Shown: positions 12,501-19,052 of the stretch, one piece after another
Numbering within the stretch: position 1 is the first letter of the stretch
How the letters are laid out: each line of letters starts with the position of its first letter
NCBI GenBank assembly: GCA_963576725.1
Contig: OY755252.1
Location: 56,077,985-56,141,984 of the forward strand
Direction: 5' to 3'
DNA: 64,000 bases
DNA from: Azorinus chamasolen
Taxonomy: Eukaryota; Mollusca; Bivalvia; Cardiida; Solecurtidae
Notes under the pieces: generated by a model
What the model was told of the DNA's origin: nothing
The model's database searches: none
Seen by the model: the letters and a program-made list of their open reading frames with translations, nothing else
Program-made: the position numbers and the translations under genes

Positions 12501-13005
12501 GCATTTATGCGACTGCGGCGGTAAAAGGGTTAACATATGTTATTTTTCACAAACTGGATACATTAAAACCTGTCTTAAGCGACCATTCATTGAGTTGAAA
12601 ACAGGGATTTTGAATAGCAGGTGGTTGGTTAATGCAAGTCCAAAGTAATGCAGAAATCTACAATAGGAGCATCTGCATTACTTATGACTTGCATTAAGCT
12701 ACCACCTGCCCTAAATACCCATCATTTCACGTCTTTTCAATGGTCGCTTAAGACAGGTTTTGTAATTCCTGTGCAAATTGTTATGACTTTCTGCAACGAT
12801 AAAGACGTCTATAAAATATTTAATCCATAGGTGACGGAGTCTGATTTTGTTGTGAGCGAATATCTGTGGTATTTCTTGAATCCCAGCGTTTACTGCAATT
12901 AATTTTGTTTTCAGGCTTCTACTTAATGAGAGGAGGTGTGTCAGAGGCGACACACCTTTAAATTTAAGACTTATGCAACAAGCTTCAGAAGAAGAAGACG
13001 ATTGA
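470..13005 (+). CDS. TTC38: TTC38 homologue (tetratricopeptide repeat protein 38), 3' eleven exons, 5' incomplete
   Basis: Joined exons: 470-551, 1823-1982, 2936-3109, 4365-4440, 5970-6089, 7346-7441, 9034-9115, 9908-10076, 10783-10939, 11787-11860 and 12915-13005. They total 1281 nt, or 426 codons plus TGA. All ten introns are GT-AG and every junction keeps the frame. The product matches TTC38 in order along its length, with family-like blocks such as ACGIWEDIL, YGFGLEETN, DAWASHCIAH, LCHNYWHWAL, DGVAFFDLHYVM, YKVGGSHAQ and the C-terminal LLLNER. TTC38 is a conserved helical-repeat protein of roughly 470 residues; its biochemical role is poorly defined, so I assign none. The missing N-terminus (about 40 residues) and promoter lie upstream of the window. 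No frameshift or in-frame stop is seen. I see no canonical AATAAA signal in the first ~300 bp after the stop. Introns are 0.7-1.6 kb and largely MITEs. Confidence 0.93.
601..853. mobile_element. P/B-type TTAA MITE in TTC38 intron
   Basis: Starts TTAACCCTTTCCTTCAT and ends GAAAGGGTTAA. It has the usual GGCCGCTATAGGAGCCGTC core and GGGTCTGCTCCGCTTGC arm. Length 253 bp. Confidence 0.75.
969..1207 (+). mobile_element. B-type MITE
   Basis: Contains TTTACTCCATAAATACGC at the left, the core GACGGCCCTTAAGGGGCC, the family tract GACGTCATTATT, and the end AGAGGAAATGGTTTAA. The TTAA ends are degraded. Confidence 0.7.
1250..1517. mobile_element. Chimera of a C-type left half and an E-type right half
   Basis: 1250-1343 matches C (GACGCCT...GATAAATAGAGCA). 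From ~1345 it switches to E (GGCATCTGACCTGGGACTTC...GGCGACAACAGAGTTAAG). Neither has its other half. Confidence 0.6.
1823..1982 (+). CDS. TTC38: TTC38 exon b
   Basis: Acceptor CGTTTCAG is at 1815-1822. It encodes (V)MGHVLKMCTSG...REQ-like WERQHVNAAKLISEG, the family block that starts FVMGH and precedes the first ACE-type repeat. Donor GG|GTATAT; the GG pairs with the next exon's A as Gly. The donor is followed within 2-3 bp by half of a C-type MITE. Confidence 0.92.
1985..2110 (+). mobile_element. Half of a C-type MITE abutting a splice donor
   Basis: Begins at the palindrome centre (TATAGGAGCAAATGCTC) and runs through CTCCTTTTTGGGTAGATTC to TCTAAAAATAGC. The left arm is missing, so the centre of the element touches the donor GTATAT at 1983. 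Confidence 0.75.
2112..2150. mobile_element. Fragment of a B/P-type core
   Basis: Half palindrome AAGCCGTCTGACCAGGGTCT then GCACTGTTT only. Confidence 0.5.
2268..2486 (-). mobile_element. C-type MITE
   Basis: Reverse copy: AACCCATTACCTCATA, GAATAAAACTACCGAAAAGG, core TTGTTCCATAGGAGCAA, ending CAATATGAGGGGA. Confidence 0.75.
2558..2881. mobile_element. H-type palindromic MITE (pogo/Tigger-like ends)
   Basis: Ends TACAGTTGTACTTCGATATC and GATATCGAAGTTGAATTGTA. The centre AAAGCTCCTGTAGGAGCTTT sits inside arms reading GCAGGTCTAAAGTAATGC. TA target site; 324 bp; TTC38 intron. Confidence 0.8.
2936..3109 (+). CDS. TTC38: TTC38 exon c
   Basis: Acceptor TTATTTTCAG, donor GG|GTAACG. It encodes FTERACGIWEDILVEYP followed by DMFAASYAYGSYIMNG and GRIVPMWKKDTPLYG. 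These align with the TTC38 segment KACELWEQIL...DMLAL...RIYPFW. Phase 2 in, phase 2 out. Confidence 0.95.
3133..3215 (+). mobile_element. I-type MITE, left-end fragment
   Basis: Reads GCTCGTTACAACGGAGGTG and GGTATAACGAGGTTGCCG, as in the complete copy at 15253-15599, then is lost. Confidence 0.6.
3244..3350 (+). mobile_element. J-type MITE, left half
   Basis: Reads TAGTAAAAACCTCTCAAAACC, ATTCTAGTA and the arm GCAGGGTGAAAGTCATGCAG, then stops at the centre. Confidence 0.6.
3526..3640. mobile_element. B-type MITE fragment
   Basis: TACGCCTTTGCAAACAGGGT, a shortened core GGTTCCTATAGGATC, and GGGTCTGCTCTGTTTGC. The outer ends are not clear. Confidence 0.5.
3900..4346. mobile_element. G-type MITE hosting D2
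   Basis: Left end TACAGTAAAACCTGTCTC and centre around 3990-4030. D2 interrupts the right TIR exactly at GGCCAC|TTAA. The TIR resumes after D2 as GTACAGGTTCCAGTTTGTA. Confidence 0.8.
4074..4325 (-). mobile_element. D-type TTAA MITE (D2)
   Basis: TTAACCCTTTCACCGCC to GGCGCCGAAAGGCTTAA. The TTAA duplications are visible because the host G sequence rejoins at a single TTAA. Confidence 0.88.
4365..4440 (+). CDS. TTC38: TTC38 exon d
   Basis: Acceptor TTACAG at 4359-4364 and donor CAG|GTAATT. It encodes (G)DLLGMYGFGLEETNIF then GDAEKAARQ, the conserved YSFGLMETN...AEK helix pair. The acceptor lies only ~18 bp downstream of the nested G2/D2 MITE pair. Confidence 0.94.
4626..4708 (+). repeat. Short AT-rich tandem repeat
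   Basis: Imperfect copies of ATTATCACTTTATTAGATGT in a TTC38 intron. Confidence 0.6.
5441..5708 (+). repeat. 55-bp tandem repeat, about 5 copies
   Basis: Units start TGTGCGGAGGGAAGGCTGTG at 5441, 5496, 5551 and 5606, with a shortened last copy near 5660. Copies 1-3 are almost identical, so the array is young. TTC38 intron d-e. Confidence 0.9.
5749..5953. mobile_element. J-type MITE
   Basis: TACAGTAAAACTACTGTAAAC to TTTACTTTACTGTGTA. Arm TGATAGTCATGCAGAAAAC and centre CTCCTCTAGAAGC. Its end is about 17 bp upstream of exon e. Confidence 0.75.
5970..6089 (+). CDS. TTC38: TTC38 exon e
   Basis: Acceptor ATCTTCGCAG, donor AAT|GTAGGT, phase 0 at both ends (40 codons). It encodes ALDINRFDAWASHCIAH, then CKEMTGQVQDGINFMKE and TEANWN, matching the DAWSVHTVAH...EIKDGLEFM family block. 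A J-type MITE ends ~17 bp before the exon. Confidence 0.95.
6190..6431. mobile_element. S-type MITE remnants
   Basis: Two pieces: a core around 6205-6250 (GATGAGAGCCCTCTAATCAG) and the S tail TCATTCAAAATCCTCTAG...GACTCTATAGC, which occurs twice. Boundaries are uncertain. Confidence 0.45.
6432..6681 (-). mobile_element. E-type TTAA MITE
   Basis: Ends TAACTCTTTTGGCGCCAAAT and ATTGGCGCCAAAAGAGTTAA. Core ATGCCGCCTTAAAAAGGCGG at about 6597-6616. Confidence 0.8.
6708..6780 (-). tRNA. tRNA-Ile(GAT)-like sequence inside an LTR-like repeat
   Basis: The 73-nt minus-strand sequence folds as a full cloverleaf. Acceptor GGCTTGG pairs with TCGAGTC (three G-U pairs). D arm GCTC...GAGT; anticodon stem TTGGC/GCCAG with loop ATGATAA (GAT); T arm CTGGG-TTCGAGT-CCCAG; discriminator A. 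Box A and box B are intact. Because the homology to the second copy extends beyond the tRNA, it is probably part of a mobile repeat, not a housekeeping tRNA gene. Confidence 0.5.
7140..7212 (-). pseudogene. Degraded tRNA-Ile(GAT)-like copy
   Basis: Homologue of 6708-6780 with the same GAT loop but a broken T stem (CTTGG opposite TTCAG) and other changes. It lies in the second LTR-like repeat. Confidence 0.6.
7346..7441 (+). CDS. TTC38: TTC38 exon f
   Basis: Acceptor TTGTTTTAG, donor CAC|GTAATG, 32 codons in phase 0. It encodes DTSLLCHNYWHWALFLVEQ and GEFESAIGILDNH, the most strongly conserved TTC38 block (HNYWHWAL...EY-AAL-IYD-H). Confidence 0.96.
7500..7698. mobile_element. J-type MITE
   Basis: TACAGTAAAACCCTTTAAATC to GGTTTATAGAGGTTTACCTGTA-like end. 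Near-perfect centre GCAGAAAGCTCCTAAAGGAG; arms GCAGGGTGAAAG and TGACATTCACTCTGC. Confidence 0.8.
7985..8055. mobile_element. A-type MITE core
   Basis: Core only: CAGGTGAGACGCGGAGTAAC and TCTGCGTCTCACCAGGATCC flanked by partial GCAAACA/GTCTGTT arms. Confidence 0.6.
8248..8838. mobile_element. Long diverged inverted repeat element
   Basis: The left end AATATTTAAGGGTCAGTGG pairs with the right end CCATTGACCCTTAAATTATT. Arms continue inward (left ACAACTTTGGCATCTTG, right AAGTACCAACGTTGTG; left GACAAAATTTACAGG, right CCTGCAAATTTCG) for well over 120 bp. No ORF of note; about 590 bp, in TTC38 intron f-g. Confidence 0.6.
8974..8999. repeat. (TA)n microsatellite
   Basis: Short uninterrupted TA tract 35 bp before exon g. 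Confidence 0.8.
9034..9115 (+). CDS. TTC38: TTC38 exon g
   Basis: Acceptor TCTCCCCAG, donor GAGG|GTAAAC. It encodes ILPSMKKTQVPFSHSDAAS then LCFRLEAEG, equivalent to the family ILPSL...D--SMLYRLQMEG. Exits in phase 1. Confidence 0.92.
9198..9356. mobile_element. F-type MITE with deleted inner right arm
   Basis: TACAGTATAATCTCTCTATA left end and ATAGAGAGGTTTTACTGTC right end. The left arm runs to the centre AACGCTCCTATA but the right inner arm is absent, giving 159 bp instead of ~207. Confidence 0.8.
9610..9764. mobile_element. S-type MITE (degraded)
   Basis: GCAAACAGTACAGACCC, GGTCAGGGTATGCAGTG, TGACAATCATCTAGCAAG and TGGACTCTCTAG, as in the copy at 33569-33786. Confidence 0.5.
9782..9876. 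repeat. N-type hairpin (about 45-bp arms)
   Basis: GAGTCTGAGATCATTCTCAA and TCTGATTGGTCAGATTCTGA are mirrored by GCTCAGAATCTGACCAATGA and GAGAATCATCTCAGACTC with a ~4-bp loop. It lies just upstream of exon h. Confidence 0.85.
9908..10076 (+). CDS. TTC38: TTC38 exon h
   Basis: Acceptor TTGCCTTTCAG, donor ATCAA|GTAAGA. It encodes (G)IDITDKWKQCYNVAKKHV, then CDGVAFFDLHYVMTMSGAD and VDRLVQGVREFIK, matching the RW-DVLPVARKH...LLFNDAHFLMA block. The N1 hairpin ends about 30 bp upstream of the acceptor. Confidence 0.95.
10210..10350. repeat. M-type palindrome fragment
   Basis: ATCGTCATTTCTACCCAAACC, then GTTCGAGACGATTCTAAAGA and TTTTGTGGAAAAAC, as in 31284-31480, but with an imperfect right arm. 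Confidence 0.5.
10385..10590. mobile_element. H-type MITE, decayed
   Basis: TAGTTGAACTTCGTTATCTC at the left, arm GCACGTCTAAAGTAGGAGC with part of the centre deleted, then TTAGACTCATATTAAGCC. The right TIR is lost. Confidence 0.65.
10628..10738. mobile_element. P-type MITE, right part
   Basis: AGCAAACAGAGACGACTCTG, core AGACTCCTACAGGAGTTGTC, tail GCGTGTAAAAAGGCGTTTAT then GAAGGAAATGTTTAA. Confidence 0.6.
10783..10939 (+). CDS. TTC38: TTC38 exon i
   Basis: Acceptor ATTACATTTCAG, donor CAG|GTGATT. It encodes (K)EDMSDSQPVYNDVVLPIAEA, then FQSWDNKDYDRAVEIMKPL and KYKIYKVGGSHAQ. It matches the family DVGLPLCQAL...G--DRVLELLLPIRYRI-LGGS-AQ. Confidence 0.95.
10972..11277 (+). mobile_element. I-type MITE
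   Basis: Left end TACCGTGAATCCTCATTAC. Centre GAACGCTCCCTTTGGGAGC flanked by arms AACAAGAAGTGC and GCACTTCTTGTG. It starts ~30 bp after exon i. Confidence 0.75.
11476..11704. mobile_element. L-type TTAA MITE
   Basis: TTTACCCATTTGCTCCCACTG to GGGAGCAAATGGGTTAA. Core CAGACGCCGCATTATGCGGC at about 11618-11640, inside GTAGACTCTGATCAGACG arms. Confidence 0.85.
11787..11860 (+). CDS. TTC38: TTC38 exon j
   Basis: Acceptor TTTCTTTCAG, donor CAAG|GTAGGT. It encodes RDIFNLFTIQAALRSN then KPENKKYAR, matching RDVFNQLLIHAAL in the family. Exits in phase 2. Confidence 0.92.
12287..12533 (+). mobile_element. D-type TTAA MITE
   Basis: ACCCTTTCGGTGCCAAATTT to GCGGCGGTAAAAGGGTTAA; core GACGCCGCCTTTTCAGGGCG. 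Confidence 0.85.
12559..12767. mobile_element. G-type MITE
   Basis: ACATTAAAACCTGTCTTAAG at the left and CGCTTAAGACAGGTTTTGTA at the right; arms AAGTAATGCAGAAAT and GCATCTGCATTACTT. Confidence 0.8.
12915..13005 (+). CDS. TTC38: TTC38 terminal exon
   Basis: Acceptor TTGTTTTCAG. It encodes (R)LLLNERRCVRGDTPLNLR, then LMQQASEEEDD and a TGA stop at 13003-13005. It aligns with the family C-terminus (RSLLMERDA...SPLTERLI). The acidic EEEDD tail is species-specific. Confidence 0.92.
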
Positions 13006-13205
13006 ACAAACATACCGGTTTCTACGTGTGTGTTGTTGTCATATATAAGTGGACGAAATTAGAGATACAGTTATCTAAATGTATTTTAGACTACATATAT
13101 AGACTTTGTATGATTTAAGCATCGTTATACATGAAACCAGTTGTTATCTGTTTTGATCAGATCAGACACTGCATTTTTCAATATCACAAAACGGACCAAA
13201 TATGT
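13006..13205 (+). other. TTC38 3' flank / likely 3' UTR
   Basis: Unique AT-rich sequence after the stop. No canonical AATAAA is visible, so the cleavage site cannot be placed. Confidence 0.4.
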
Positions 13206-13570
13206 TTCACTCTTTCGCTGCCAATGTCGCATCTGTAATATCCTATGCAAATAGATTGGATACAGATGAGACACCGAGTATCTCAGTGCCTCATATTGAC
13301 GACTTTTGACGACTCTGTAAAAGTCACTTTGTGAAACCACTGTGATAAATAGAGCATTTACTCCTATAGGAGCAAAAGCTCTATTTATTACAATGGTTTC
13401 AAACTACAAAATTCTTAAGTTTTCCTTTTCTCTAGTCCATGCTCCTTTTCGGTAGATTTATTCAAAGAGGTTGTATCTAAAAAAAATAGCCTATGAAGGT
13501 TAAACAAGTGTGTCCTGATGAGACGCCACGTTACCCGGGGTCTGATCTGGATCCAATATGTTACAAATGT
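13206..13570. mobile_element. A-type half joined to C-type MITE, then a second A-type core
   Basis: 13206-13286 is an A left half (CTCTTTCGCTGCCAATGTCG to the core CACCGAGTATCTC). At CCTCATATTGACG it becomes a C element lacking its outer left end, running to 13503 (ATGAAGGTTAA). 13505-13570 is another A-type core (GAGACGCCACGTTACCCGGG). The join falls in CTCAT, present in both families. Confidence 0.65.
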
Positions 13571-13689
13571 CAGCCATGTCGACGAATGGTTAAGGTTAAA
13601 CCTTTGTAGAATGTATCTGTCCGAAATCAGGTCAGTGGGCTTGAGAGAATGATACGACACAAGATGGTCGTCAACAGACTTTCTGTATA

Positions 13690-14136
13690 CATTAGAATCT
13701 GTCTTAACCCTTTCGGCGCCAAATTTCTAATTGTCGTCTGCAATTCCAAGTTTGTTAAATCACTCAGTAAAATAAGGAAATGAGATAAATAAATGCAAAT
13801 CTCAAAGAAATAAAGCACATATATAGAAATAGAAATTGAGACAAATAGTGAAGTCCCTGATCAGACGCCGCCTTGAAAAGGCGGCGTCTAATCTGGGACT
13901 GCACTATTTGTCGTGATGCATTTATGCGATTGCGGCGGTGAAAGGGTTAAGCGCCATAACCATCAGGTCTAATTATGGGTCTGTACGGCATGTGATAGCT
14001 TAATGCAGGCCAAAAATAATGCAAAAAGCTCCTTTAGGAACTGTCTGTATTACGTTTGCCCTGTATTAAGCAAGCACCTTCTGAAGGCTCCTATGTCAAA
14101 TAAGTGATTGGCCGCCTAGGATAGATTCTACTGCAG
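13690..14136. mobile_element. G-type MITE hosting D4
   Basis: The left TIR TACATTAGAATCTGTC is cut at its TTAA by D4 and resumes at GCGCCATAACCATCAGG. Centre near 14030; right end TAGGATAGATTCTACTGCAG. Confidence 0.78.
13704..13950 (+). mobile_element. D-type TTAA MITE (D4)
   Basis: TTAACCCTTTCGGCGCCAA to GCGGCGGTGAAAGGGTTAA; core CGCCTTGAAAAGGCGGCGTC; exact TTAA duplication inside the G left TIR. Confidence 0.9.
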
Positions 14137-14400
14137 TCTTAAATATCGAATCACAGGTAATATCAACCATACATTATGCGTTTTCTTTTTTGTATTCCAG
14201 ATTTTTATGTTCTGTATCGTATTAGTGTTTCATTGGTGCAAGTATACTGGTCGTACGTTTTATGTACGCAAAATGTGCATTTTGTTTACAATATATATAC
14301 GGTATTTGTTTTTTATTTTTGTACTTAGAATTTTATAAGTTCAGTTAGTTTACTTGTTTGTATTTAATTATTTTAAACCTTTATTCAAATTATTGGCATT
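14137..14400. other. No feature recognised
   Basis: AT-rich sequence without repeat-family matches that I could see. Confidence 0.3.
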
Positions 14401-14428
14401 TTAATGCATTTGCAACAAAGATAGACGA

Positions 14429-14788
14429 TGTAGGAGCTGTCTGATCATGGTCTGTAGGAGCTGTCTCATCAGGGTCTGAAGGAGCCGTCTGATCAGGGTA
14501 TGTAGGAGCTGTCTGATCAGGGTCTGCAGGAGCTGTCTCATCAATGTTTGTAGGAGCCGTCTGATCAGGGCCTGTAGGAGCTGTCTGGTCAGGGTATGTA
14601 GGAGCTGTCTCATCAGGGTCTGTAGGAGCCGTCTGATCAGGGTCTGTAGGAGCCGTCTGAGCAGGGTCTGTAGGAGCTGTCTCATCAGGGTCTGTAGGAG
14701 CTGTCTCATTAGGGTTTAGGAGCTGTCTCATCAGGGTCTGTATGAGCTGTCTCATCAGGGTCTGTAGGAGCTGTCTCATCAGGGTCTG
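14429..14788. repeat. 24-bp tandem array made from a B/P-type MITE half-core
   Basis: About 15 copies of a 24-bp unit around GTAGGAGCTGTCTCATCAGG with GTCT or GTAT links. It begins after a TTTGCAACAAAGATAGACG remnant and ends in GGGTCTGCTCTGTTAGC, the normal flank of the core. The unit equals one half of the palindrome GGAGCCGTCTGATCAGGGTC. Confidence 0.85.
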
Positions 14789-14870
14789 CTCTGTTAGCTT
14801 ATGGAATAATATGAATTATACATATTTTACAAGAGTCGAAACCCTCCTTGATCGTGCACCATAATAAATA

Positions 14871-15120
14871 TTAACCATTTCCCTGTTATATGGTTATTCC
14901 AAATGTCAGTACCTCCTGAATAGTCATGGACAAAATAGTTATAATGGAAGTTGGAAGGTGGAAAATCGTAGCCATTTTAGAAAGTAAAGAAACAGATATT
15001 TCAATTTCCATTAGTAAACAGAGCAGACACTGATCAGACGGCTCCTATAGGAGCCGCATGACCTGGGTTTACTCTGTTTGCAAATGCGTGAAAACACGTT
15101 TATATGAGGGAAAGAGTTTG
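14871..15120 (-). mobile_element. O-type TTAA MITE
   Basis: TTAACCATTTCCCTGTTATA to TATGAGGGAAAGAGTTTGG. Core ACGGCTCCTATAGGAGCCGC at about 15038-15057. Confidence 0.8.
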
Positions 15121-15252
15121 GCTAAACAATATGCATACACACATTGTTTCTTACATGAATATTCATTGGGTAAAGGGTGATAGATAATAAATGATAATAT
15201 TAAATGACGTAAACATTGGTACCGGTGTGTTTGTTTTCCTTTTCAGTCCTAT

Positions 15253-15599
15253 GTACAGTGAACCCTCGTTACAACGGATGTGTTTGTTTCCAGACATTTT
15301 GCTGGTATAACGAGGTTGCCGTTATAATGAGTTTAAATATGAAAGGAACCATATGGCTAGTTTTAAACTAGTACCAACAGGTGAACGCTAATGCAGAACA
15401 CAAGAAGTGCAAAAAGCTCCCTTTAGGAGCTTTTACACTTCCTGTGTTCTGCATTAAGCGATCACCTGTGTTATTGGCATTGTACCTATTTATTCAGTGG
15501 TCGTTTAAAAGACTAAACGAAAATTTTGTTTCAATGCACACTGCCGGTATAACGAGGGTGCCATTGTAACGAATGCCGGTATAATGAAGGTTCACTGTA
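15253..15599 (+). mobile_element. I-type MITE, most complete copy
   Basis: Ends TACAGTGAACCCTCGTTAC and AATGAAGGTTCACTGTA. Centre AAAAGCTCCCTTTAGGAGCT inside arms GCAGAACACAAGAAGTGC and CACTTCCTGTGTTCTGC; 347 bp. Confidence 0.88.
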
Positions 15600-15701
15600 G
15601 TATGCTTTATACCAAAATGTCACGCATGCGTATAAAATGAATGTCTGTTCATATATCACAGTTGCATTTTCTCCCAATTCGTATAAGATCTTGAAGAGCT
15701 A

Positions 15702-15891
15702 TTAAACCATTCCTGCATATTGACGCCTTTTGACGCTTCTGAAAACGTCACGATTTGATATCATTGGCTCTATTTATAACAATGGTTTCAACATAATTCT
15801 AACACGTTCATTTTCTCTAGTAAATGCTCCTTTTCGGTAGATTTATTCAAAGAGGTTGGATCTAAAAATAGCACATGAGGTAATGGGTTAA
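15702..15891 (+). mobile_element. C-type MITE, shortened
   Basis: TTAAACCATTCCTGCATATT to GCACATGAGGTAATGGGTTAA-like end. The centre is reduced: only CATTGGCTCTATTTATAAC remains. Confidence 0.75.
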
Positions 15892-16267
15892 AGAGTATCA
15901 AACATCTTTGATTTTCACGAGGTGCCGAATCACTTGGCGTCTCAGTACAGTACACACTGTTGTATAGCTCGAACAATTTGACCTGGACCCTGACCTTCTT
16001 AATTTGCATAAATAAAAATTCGTAACCTTGCACGGGTTTATCCTCGGCACGTGTTCCGGTAAGTAACTATGCATGGACACACTCGTTATTGTATGGTTTA
16101 CATATGCACGGGTTAATTTCAGCGAGAATAGACTAAACGATTTACCGGCGGAGTTTTATTTATACAGCGTCATCTCTCTCATGTATTCTGCATAAAGGTG
16201 AGAGGGTCCAGGTCAAATTGTTCGAGCTGTAAATACGTGCCAGGTTGCACGTAGACCGTAAAACATT

Positions 16268-16475
16268 TACTAAATAAAGACACCTTTCTGCGCCTTTGCA
16301 AACAGAGTAGACCCAGATCAGACGGCTCCTGTAGGAACTATCTGTTTGCTTATATGACCCTACAGTGACTACTATGATGAAACGTTCCTTTGTGCATATG
16401 CCATTATTAAAATGAATCTAATTAATATCCATGACATCATTATTTTTTTTGCAAGAATAATCATGGAGTATAGTT
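16268..16475 (+). mobile_element. B-type MITE, degraded
   Basis: GCGCCTTTGCAAACAGAGTA, core ACGGCTCCTGTAGGAACTAT with the right part deleted, and TTAATATCCATGACATCATT. Confidence 0.6.
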
Positions 16476-16650
16476 AAACAATAAATCTAAGCATGTACCC
16501 ATTTATTGTCCCATGTCGCCGAAGATGAAATTTATCATATGATTTTTGAAACTGGTTATATTGCAAGAACATGGTATTTTATGCTTCATTGCATTATAAA
16601 ACACTTTTAATCGGCTAATGTGAGGCAGTCAGTAGATAATCCAAAAAAGT

Positions 16651-16857
16651 TCAGTAAACCCTCTCTATAACGGCCACTAAATTGCGTTAATTAGTTGGTA
16701 TTAAGGGCAGGTGGCTGCTTAAAGCAAAGTGAAAGTAAAGCAGAACGCTCCCATAGGAGCGTTCTGTTTTACTTTCACATTGCTTTAAGCAGTCCCCTGC
16801 CTTTAACACAAAATACTTCATGTAATTTAGTGGCCGTTATAGATAGGTTTAACTGTA
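16651..16857. mobile_element. F-type palindromic MITE
   Basis: TCAGTAAACCCTCTCTATAA to TTATAGATAGGTTTAACTGTA. Arms GGTGGCTGCTTAAAGCAA; centre ACGCTCCCATAGGAGCG. Confidence 0.85.
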
Positions 16858-16894
16858 TATTTAAACCATCTAATATAGTTTACAACAAATTACA

Positions 16895-17100
16895 TTACTG
16901 TAGAGCCTGTCTTCAGCGGACACCAAAAAGAGATCTAATTATGGGTACTTAAGGCAGGTGGAAGCTTAATGCAGGTCAAAAGTAATGCGAAAAGCTCCTA
17001 TAGGAGCTTTCTGCATTACTTTTGTCCTGCATTAAGTAACCACCTGCATTTTACTTTCATATAAATAAATGAATGGCCGCGTAAGACAGGTTCTACTCTA
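16895..17100. mobile_element. G-type MITE
   Basis: TACTGTAGAGCCTGTCTTC to GTAAGACAGGTTCTACTCTA. Centre AAAAGCTCCTATAGGAGCTT; arms GCAGGTCAAAAGTAATGC. Confidence 0.85.
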
Positions 17101-17123
17101 CTTCCGTTTAAATAAATGCATAG

Positions 17124-17243
<120 letters not shown>

Positions 17244-18520
17244 CAGCCATATAGGTGTAATATCAACATTTATCTGTCCATAGAAACACACACACACCAG
17301 CCATATAGGTGTAATATCAACATTTATCTGTCCATAGAAACACACACACACCAGCCATATAGGTGTAATATCAACATTTATCTGTCCATAGAAACACACA
17401 CACAACAGCCATATAGGTGTAATATCAACATTTATCTGTCCATAGAAACACACACACAACAGCCATATAGGTGTAATATCAACATTTATCTGTCCATAGA
17501 AACACACACACAACAGCCATATAGGTGTAATATCAACATGTATCTGTCCATAGAAACAAACACACAACAGCCATATAGGTGTAATATCAACATGTATCTG
17601 TCCATAGAAACAAACACACAACAGCCATATAGGTGTAATATCAACATGTATCTGTCCATAGAAACAAACACACAACAGCCATATAGGTGTAATATCAACA
17701 TTTATCTGTCCATAGAAACACACACACAACAGCCATATAGGTGTAATATGAACATTTATCTGTCCATAGAAACACACACACAACAGCCATATAGGTGTAA
17801 TATCAACATTTATCTGTTCATAGAAACACACACACAGCAGCCATATAGGTGTAATATCAACATTTATCTGTCCATAGAAACACACACACAACAGCCATAT
17901 AGGTGTAATATCAACATTTATCTGTCCATAGAAACACACACACAACAGCCATATAGGTGTAATATCAACATTTATCTGTCCATAGAAACACACACACAAC
18001 AGCCATATAGGTGTAATATCAACATTTATCTGTCCATAGAAACACACACACAACAGCCATATAGGTGTAATATCAACATGTATCTGTCCATAGAAACAAA
18101 CACACAACAGCCATATAGGTGTAATATCAACATGTATCTGTCCGTAGAAACAAACACACAACAGCCATATAGGTGTAATATCAACATGTATCTGTCCATA
18201 GAAACAAACACACAACAGCCATATAGGTGTAATATCAACATGTATCTGTCCATAGAAACACACACACAACAGCCATATAGGTGTAATATGAACATTTATC
18301 TGTCCATAGAAACACACACACAACAGCCATATAGGTGTAATATCAACATTTATCTGTTCATAGAAACACACACACAACAGCCATATAGGTGTAATATCAA
18401 CATTTATCTGTTCATAGAAACACACACACAACAGCCATATAGGTGTAATATCAACATGTATCTGTCCATAGAAACAAACACACAACAGCCATATAGGTGT
18501 AATATCAACATGTATCTGTC
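17244..18520. repeat. 54-bp minisatellite, ~23.6 copies, with a 540-bp higher-order period
   Basis: Unit begins CAGCCATATAGGTGTAATAT at 17244, 17298, 17352 and so on. Variant units (TATGAAC at ~17750 and ~18290; TCTGTTCAT at ~17815 and ~18355) recur exactly 540 bp apart. 54 is divisible by three and the unit lacks stops in several frames, giving long but meaningless ORFs on both strands. Confidence 0.95.
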
Positions 18521-18641
18521 TATTATTCCTTTTAATAAATATTTTGGTTTAGAAATATAAAAACATTGAGCTTATCCATAGTAAACAGTAATGTATAAGA
18601 CCTGTAACAAATAAGTGTTCATCGTAAACCCTAATATATAT

Positions 18642-18814
18642 AGTCCAGTAGGAGCCGTCTGATCAGGGCCTGCTCTGTTTGCTTATGTAATTATATAGAT
18701 CTGATTCTACAGTTTTACCAAGATAAAAACGTTTCTGGTTAATGTGTCATTATAAATACGAAGCTTCAATTTCATATTGATGATGTCATCATAATCATTC
18801 AGTGAAGGATTAAC
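18642..18814 (+). mobile_element. B-type MITE, right half
   Basis: Starts at the core CAGTAGGAGCCGTCTGATCA and runs through GATTCTACAGTTTTACC to GATGATGTCATCAT and GAAGGATTAA. Confidence 0.65.
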
Positions 18815-18818
18815 ACAT

Positions 18819-19041
18819 TTAACCCATTACATCATAGGCTATTTTTAGATCCAACCTTTATTATTACATCTACCGAAAATGAGCATTTAGTAACAAAAAA
18901 GAAAATTTTAGAATGTGTAGTTTTGAAACAATTGTGTAGTTTTGAACTCCTAGGGAGTAAATGCTCTATTTAATGGTCTCAAAAAGTGGCTTTTTAAAAA
19001 GGCGTCAAAAGGCCTCTGTAGGAGGACTGGGATTGGGTTAA
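18819..19041 (-). mobile_element. C-type TTAA MITE
   Basis: TTAACCCATTACATCATAGG to GGGATTGGGTTAA; ATTACATCTACCGAAAATGA internal motif; the right arm is partly rearranged. Confidence 0.75.
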
Positions 19042-19052
19042 TCATCCTTAGT

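Noticed and set aside
14390..14779. 129-residue 'APTDPDQT' repeat ORF
   Set aside because: Translation of the 24-bp MITE-derived array; overlapping frames are equally open.
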